Assembly (NCBI RefSeq): GCF_014489415.1 | Contig: NZ_CP060822.1 | Span: 1,002,311-1,066,310, forward strand | Direction: 5' to 3' | DNA: 64,000 bases | Source: Cylindrospermopsis curvispora GIHE-G1 | GTDB lineage: Bacteria; Cyanobacteriota; Cyanobacteriia; Cyanobacteriales; Nostocaceae | The notes under the pieces: model-generated | Told to the model about the DNA's origin: nothing | The model's database searches: none | Seen by the model: the letters and a program-made list of their open reading frames with translations, nothing else | Made by a program: the position numbers and the translations under genes | Shown: positions 60,601 through 64,000 of the stretch, piece by piece | Numbering within the stretch: the first letter of the stretch is position 1 | Layout of the letters: each line of letters opens with the position of its first letter

Positions 60601-61969
60601 CCAGAAATGGTTGTCCTTCCTCTCCTACCTTTTCCGCTTTTCCCTTTCTCACCGCACGAATAGCTGGACTATGTACTAGCCGACTTAACGCGTTGTCAAC
60701 TGCCAAATTAGCTTGGGAGGTAATTAAGGTACGACCACCACGCAAAGCTACTTGATAGCAAATTTCCGCTATCACCGTGGTTTTACCAGTTCCGGGAGGA
60801 CCCTGAATCAGGACTAAATCCTCAGCAGAAAGCACCTTTTCCACGGAAGCTTTTTGTCCAGGATTGGCCGCAGGTAATAATAAATCCTGAGATTGGAGCT
60901 TGATGGTTTTTTCAATTGGTCTTGCTTGGGAAGCATCAAACAGAAAATCTCCTAGATAGGGATTTTGAGTACGACCTTGTTTTAACTGCTCTAATGCCTT
61001 TTCTTTACGTTGAATCTGTTTAATATCACCAGCAGCATCAAAAAACAAGTATCCCTTGGTTGGCAATTGATAATTTTCAGTTGCCATGTACTCTATCAGA
61101 TCTTGTTCTAGTCTGATATGAATAATGTTCCTGTCTGAGTCTATCTTTTCAATTGTTCCCAATTGACGACTGGTGCGACGGATTTTTTCTGTAGGTATAA
61201 CATCAGAAAATTTAATCTCCTGGTTTTTTGCTTGTTTTACCCTTTCCCAAAAGTTATCTTCATCTATATAGTTCTCTTCATCTCCATCAAGAGTGGCTGA
61301 GTTAATATTAATTTTTAAGGCAATTTCTCTTTGCTTTAAATCATAGTGGGAATTTACAAAATTGACACAAAATTGTCTAGCTTTGGCTACTCGCTCTTCT
61401 ACTTTTAAGAATGCTTTCCATGCCCGCAATTGCTCTTCCGTGGGAACATGATTTCCACATATTGGCATTTTGACTATTTGTGCTAAAGTCTTAGGGGGAA
61501 TATGTACCGGTTCATATTGATTAGGAACTAATTGTAAGTTTAATGGAAAAGCATAAGCGTCTTTTTTACCTCTTGCAATTGGTAATAAATAAGTAGAGAG
61601 AATTTTTAAACCACCATTACCATTTTTTTGCAGTGCTGCTCTTAAACCTAAAGTCTTGTCAAGTTCCTTTAATCTTTTTGGCAGTGTAAATTCCCCCTCA
61701 TCTGTAGCTATGGTCAAATCTAGAATTTCTTCTTCTGTATCCCTCACATTGCCTTGGCGACGAATATAAAATAGGCATTTTTGTTTCCCCACACATTCAA
61801 AAATTAGTTCGTTAGCTCGGTCTTTTTTTTCTCTAAAGTTTGAATATGATTTAACTCTTTCTTGCCCTTCAAAACTACGAATTAACCCATCTATTGTGCA
61901 ATTTAATAGGCTATATCCCCAGATTTGTGATTGATTGATCTGCGACTGATTTTTGACTGAGTTTGTCAT
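57578..61969 (-). CDS. UPF1-like SF1 helicase with giant coiled-coil insert
   Basis: 1463 residues. An N-terminal region of about 380 residues holds a probable OB/beta-barrel stretch (QLGTIEKIDSDRNIIHIRLE). The helicase motifs are complete: IQGPPGTGKTTVIAE (I, near 390), VVIIDEVSKCTPPELL (II, near 1165), VGDHRQLPP (III), NTQYRMHP (IV), VDRFQGMERPVVIVSMVR (V) and NVAFSRAQELLIIVG (VI). Between motifs Ia and II lies an insert of about 770 residues rich in Gln, Lys, Leu and Glu, predicted mostly coiled coil. UPF1-like enzymes unwind RNA or DNA with ATP. A defence or repair role is possible; no nuclease domain is visible. Confidence 0.85.
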   Translation of the reverse strand: MTNSVKNQSQINQSQIWGYSLLNCTIDGLIRSFEGQERVKSYSNFREKKDRANELIFECVGKQKCLFYIRRQGNVRDTEEEILDLTIATDEGEFTLPKRLKELDKTLGLRAALQKNGNGGLKILSTYLLPIARGKKDAYAFPLNLQLVPNQYEPVHIPPKTLAQIVKMPICGNHVPTEEQLRAWKAFLKVEERVAKARQFCVNFVNSHYDLKQREIALKININSATLDGDEENYIDEDNFWERVKQAKNQEIKFSDVIPTEKIRRTSRQLGTIEKIDSDRNIIHIRLEQDLIEYMATENYQLPTKGYLFFDAAGDIKQIQRKEKALEQLKQGRTQNPYLGDFLFDASQARPIEKTIKLQSQDLLLPAANPGQKASVEKVLSAEDLVLIQGPPGTGKTTVIAEICYQVALRGGRTLITSQANLAVDNALSRLVHSPAIRAVRKGKAEKVGEEGQPFLEDQVIGRWLENTAHDCENNLYQRWENIQVLQGLLRNYERFREYYNSIKQFNHQQQKLKTEKSTLESIWEEEERVYSQLIQDKQDMESLIVDLENILNQPKRTKNISSHNLELRKTLSRIRIHGVENNLSSNLSKSFQKKVAQAKNYMEQLGISCPEDDMFSLSLWLQENIAKEIDGFQATFSYAYDGTMAMADLVKMVKVFHKHSGTLQQLQKQLPHRDHNLGKTAQTSIKNWENRQREINYIIDAIQEWKKNAPAHIYDLVVNGQTSDLLLTEEMLNLPLGLLMFAHQLQLPILPKNCQIKQPEWQALIKAMSYEITAKCSNVKGKQYYFSEFIQQHFSQHFLLLQKGDRQKWQGIYQQFKKYQFLGNKQRQILVENTQSWLLELEQTYSRDKSNSSQATAHYNYITQELIDVVLTNSRQCILKLKKETEAQINNLNNLDNLRNNLPKEESREIIDQQKVNSEQLAKAQAMVDKSKENVKNQLEQVVVILKQLYKQKNLPPKLKNITQECLAKPATIWEREPEFTQQVNLWENSITNLDNLQSGLNPVDLLAKIQEGLPEELIKITQNCEISWRKLEKVKDQLKEIATKLATDIPHDLIKEIKWWDIHLQDLPDKLKPKTPETDLLNLDFLDQIKTRFDIWYQELETQQNYLGKYQQFIQDWVAKLRQPSERDSNDLRQIYLDNANVVGITCVQAANYNFSEEFKYFDVVIIDEVSKCTPPELLIPALKAKKLVMVGDHRQLPPMIDSNTVEEVAQTMENSREEIRFLEESLFKFQFEKADDSIKQMLNTQYRMHPTIMGAINQFYHGKLECGILEADIKRAHNLAGTLLRPKDHLIWVKMPKEKKFQEQQLGTSFFNMAEIDVIQKICQQFEDNWWEKIANGKPKKEIAVITFYGAQLRKIEERLTPELFPSLHIRTGTVDRFQGMERPVVIVSMVRNNERGDVGFAKKPERVNVAFSRAQELLIIVGCHDLFTKNLGVVGGMYSQVSNIVRRHGGFFDVSRFFE

Positions 61970-62213
61970 GGATGTTCCTGATTCTTAATTTCTCTCACAA
62001 GTCACTGTTAGTGATTTCTTGTATGAGATGTTAGTTTTGGGATGTTGGTTTTTTCTAAGGATGATTTTAGGTGATTTTAATTTTCTAAGTCTTTACCCAT
62101 AGACAATACCAACATTCCTTAAAGATAGTCCAACTAGTATATCATCTTATTCAGGTTTTGATTGAGGTTTCCACTCTGGAATTATTATGATTGGGTCCAA
62201 TTATTTGCATTCC

Positions 62214-63674
62214 TCACTTGATATTGGATCTAACTGTGTATACAGATGAAAAATCAGGCACATTCCCTTGGCTAACCATTGCTCTGTATAATAAAGCGCA
62301 AACCTCTGCCCTAGTCACTAGTTTTCTGGTGTTTAATAATCTTATGTTTGGGTAATTGACAACCACACTGTTTTTTGTAAGAGCAGCAATCAGCCCCCGG
62401 TGTTGACTCCTAATTGTAGAAGCGTCTTGGTAAATAGATAATATATCTTTTGTTGAACCGGTGAATTTATAATTCAAGGCTTTTGCTATGGTAGTTAAAA
62501 CGTCTAAACGGGTGAGTTTTTGGTCAGGACGAAATTTTCTGTTCGCACTAGGGGTCAGAATACCCATCTGATAAGTTTCCTGGATGGCATTGTAGGCCCA
62601 GTGGTTTTTGGGAATGTCTCCAAATGTGATCTTTCCTCCCATTTTAGCTTTAGAAAAGATTTTTGGCAATAGGGTAGCTAGTTGGGCCCGGGTGATGGGA
62701 GCATGGGGGCGAAATGTGCCATCAGGATAACCGTCAATGACTTCCATGGCGGCTAATTCCTCAATATAGTCTTTGGCCCAGTAATTTTGGGGAAGATCGG
62801 AAAATCGTACCCGAATTCCCTTGGCAACTCCCACCTCTCTATATTTAGCCAATAAGTTATTCAGCTGGTATGCACTTTCACTCAGTTGGGTTAGTTGTAC
62901 TAGGCTACCTGGAGGAGATAGTAGAGCTTTGGCTAGTTGGGAATCATTAATGCTAATGGTTTTACTAACTAGGGCAAATTGTCCCTCGGTAAAGCTCCTA
63001 GGATACGTACTTGGTTGGGCAACTTTTGCAAATCCTGCAGCTTGATAGGGGTTAAGATCAATCTCTGGCGGACTACTGAGGAAGGTAACCTTTTGGTTCC
63101 TGATTGCCGTGAAGTAGTCGTAGCTCATGGTTGTATCTGGATCAACGATCCCATCTTCATCACTATCAACTCCGTAAAAAACTCTTACTAGGGGATTTGG
63201 TGGGGAATTCGCTGGTAAAATGAGGTTGACTGTGGTGTGGTTGGGTAAACAAGCAAATTCCGTATAACCAATCAGTTGGTTTTGTGTATCATATAATCTA
63301 ACCACAATGCGATCACCCCATTTAAACCCATTTTCAAATTTAGCTTTTTGCTTAATTTTATATTGATAATCTCCCAAAAATCTTTCTTGGAGATATTTCT
63401 CTCCATATTTGGCTTTCAGGGATATACGAGCAATAACTGGAGAAATTGTGCCGTTAGGTTGCCAAATATAAAGTGTAAATCCGGATTTTTTCCCCCGCAC
63501 TGGTTGAGGTGTGGGAATTTCTATGGGAACCGATTCCTGTGCCAAAAGTTGCCGGTGAGTGGCTGCTGTGGCCAATGACTGAATTGCCCAGTTCTGTATT
63601 GGCAACATATTAATTATATTAATTAGGGAGGCAAAAACTAGGCCTTTCAATACCGTTAATTTACTGTTAGTCAT
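62214..63674 (-). CDS. S-layer homology (SLH) domain envelope protein
   Basis: 486 residues with an N-terminal signal (VLKGLVFASLINIINMLPIQ). Residues 40-190 are beta-rich (FTLYIWQPNGTISPVIARIS) with a C-LPNHTTVNLILP segment. From about 290 come SLH units: DLPQNYWAKDYIEELAAMEV with GYPDGTFRPHAPITRAQLAT, FGDIPKNHWAYNAIQ with FRPDQKLTRLDVLTTI, and a third diverged unit ending VTRAEVCALLYRAM. SLH domains bind pyruvylated wall polymer and anchor the protein to the wall. Role of the N-terminal part unknown. Confidence 0.85.
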   Translation of the reverse strand: MTNSKLTVLKGLVFASLINIINMLPIQNWAIQSLATAATHRQLLAQESVPIEIPTPQPVRGKKSGFTLYIWQPNGTISPVIARISLKAKYGEKYLQERFLGDYQYKIKQKAKFENGFKWGDRIVVRLYDTQNQLIGYTEFACLPNHTTVNLILPANSPPNPLVRVFYGVDSDEDGIVDPDTTMSYDYFTAIRNQKVTFLSSPPEIDLNPYQAAGFAKVAQPSTYPRSFTEGQFALVSKTISINDSQLAKALLSPPGSLVQLTQLSESAYQLNNLLAKYREVGVAKGIRVRFSDLPQNYWAKDYIEELAAMEVIDGYPDGTFRPHAPITRAQLATLLPKIFSKAKMGGKITFGDIPKNHWAYNAIQETYQMGILTPSANRKFRPDQKLTRLDVLTTIAKALNYKFTGSTKDILSIYQDASTIRSQHRGLIAALTKNSVVVNYPNIRLLNTRKLVTRAEVCALLYRAMVSQGNVPDFSSVYTVRSNIK

Positions 63675-63839
63675 TGTTTTTTATTTAACCAAATGATTGA
63701 TTTTTACACAGCAACTATTCTACCATTGTATTTTCGGATATTGTTCTAACTCCGCCATGATATTTTTTCCACAATGTCAAGAGCATAAGAAGAAGATTAC
63801 TATAAAGAAACAATTCTTTAGAAATCTTAACCACTTACC

Positions 63840-64000
63840 ATGATCACCACTGAAAATTTACCAAGCATAGAAAAACAAATTTGGACTTGGCGAAACTATA
63901 AAATCCAATATACTGTTATGGGTGTGGGTCAACCCCTAGTTCTGGTTCATGGATTCGGAGCTTCTATTGGTCACTGGCGCAAAAACATCCCTATTTTAGC
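63840..64000 (+). CDS. Alpha/beta hydrolase, 5' part only
   Basis: Reads MITTENLPSIEKQIWTWRNY from ATG 63840 and continues to the window edge. LVLVHGFGASIGHWRKNIP is the oxyanion-hole HGFG motif of alpha/beta hydrolases of the haloperoxidase/epoxide hydrolase type. The catalytic Ser, Asp and His lie beyond the window, so neither activity nor substrate can be assigned. Confidence 0.85.
   Translation, partial: MITTENLPSIEKQIWTWRNYKIQYTVMGVGQPLVLVHGFGASIGHWRKNIPIL

Noticed and set aside
56752-61969. Assignment of the helicase pair to a named defence system such as Mokosh, Zorya or DISARM
   Set aside because: No phospholipase-D, nuclease, methylase or motor-protein motif was found in either protein, so no named system is supported.

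Overview
The window looks like a chromosomal segment of a filamentous, heterocyst-lineage cyanobacterium (Nostocales). Pointers are: light-dependent protochlorophyllide reductase, the orange carotenoid protein with its recovery protein FRP, a HetZ-type heterocyst regulator with a probable PatU3 neighbour, a cyanobacterial-type glutamate-cysteine ligase, NifJ, an SLH-domain envelope protein, and many HIP1 octamers (GCGATCGC). The AT-rich composition and worn-out IS200/IS605 and group II intron relics would fit the Cylindrospermopsis/Raphidiopsis group, but that genus call is an inference.

Layout. 1-2.5 kb: a decayed IS200/IS605 element that has cut off an AAA-type ATPase gene, then a TPR lipoprotein. 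2.6-5.6 kb: a group II intron 3' relic and two 73-bp direct repeats bracketing por and a pentapeptide-repeat membrane protein. 5.6-8.5 kb: a quinone-reductase-like MDR, four tandem overlapping coiled-coil genes, and a secreted protein. 8.5-25 kb: mostly housekeeping (pyrF, tyrS, a class A PBP, DUF1825, UspA, pgk, sds-type prenyl synthase, fabG, a WecA/TagO-like transferase, groEL under CIRCE, corA) plus the hetZ-patU3 pair. 25-29 kb: RNase P RNA, RNase III and a second, inverted IS200/IS605 copy. 29-35 kb: an M15 peptidase, a Uma2-type protein with WD40 debris, and a STAND NTPase with 14 WD40 repeats at an exact 123-nt period. 35-45 kb: mnmA, nnr, and a long minus-strand run ccdA-ccs1-kinase-like-murJ-metallophosphoesterase. 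45-52 kb: nifJ, infC, frp-ocp, tRNA-CAU. 52-64 kb: a LysM/M23 envelope protein, trmL, gshA, a large UPF1-like helicase with an overlapping partner gene, an SLH protein and the start of an alpha/beta hydrolase.

How the parts fit. Photoprotection and pigment synthesis (OCP/FRP, POR), envelope construction (PBP, MurJ, WecA-like, M15, M23, SLH) and cytochrome c maturation (CcdA/Ccs1) are the coherent themes. The least explained parts are the translationally coupled coiled-coil array (6.6-7.8 kb), the helicase plus partner pair (56.7-62 kb), the STAND-WD40 protein, and several dispersed repeat families, including solo IS right ends sitting at gene 3' ends.
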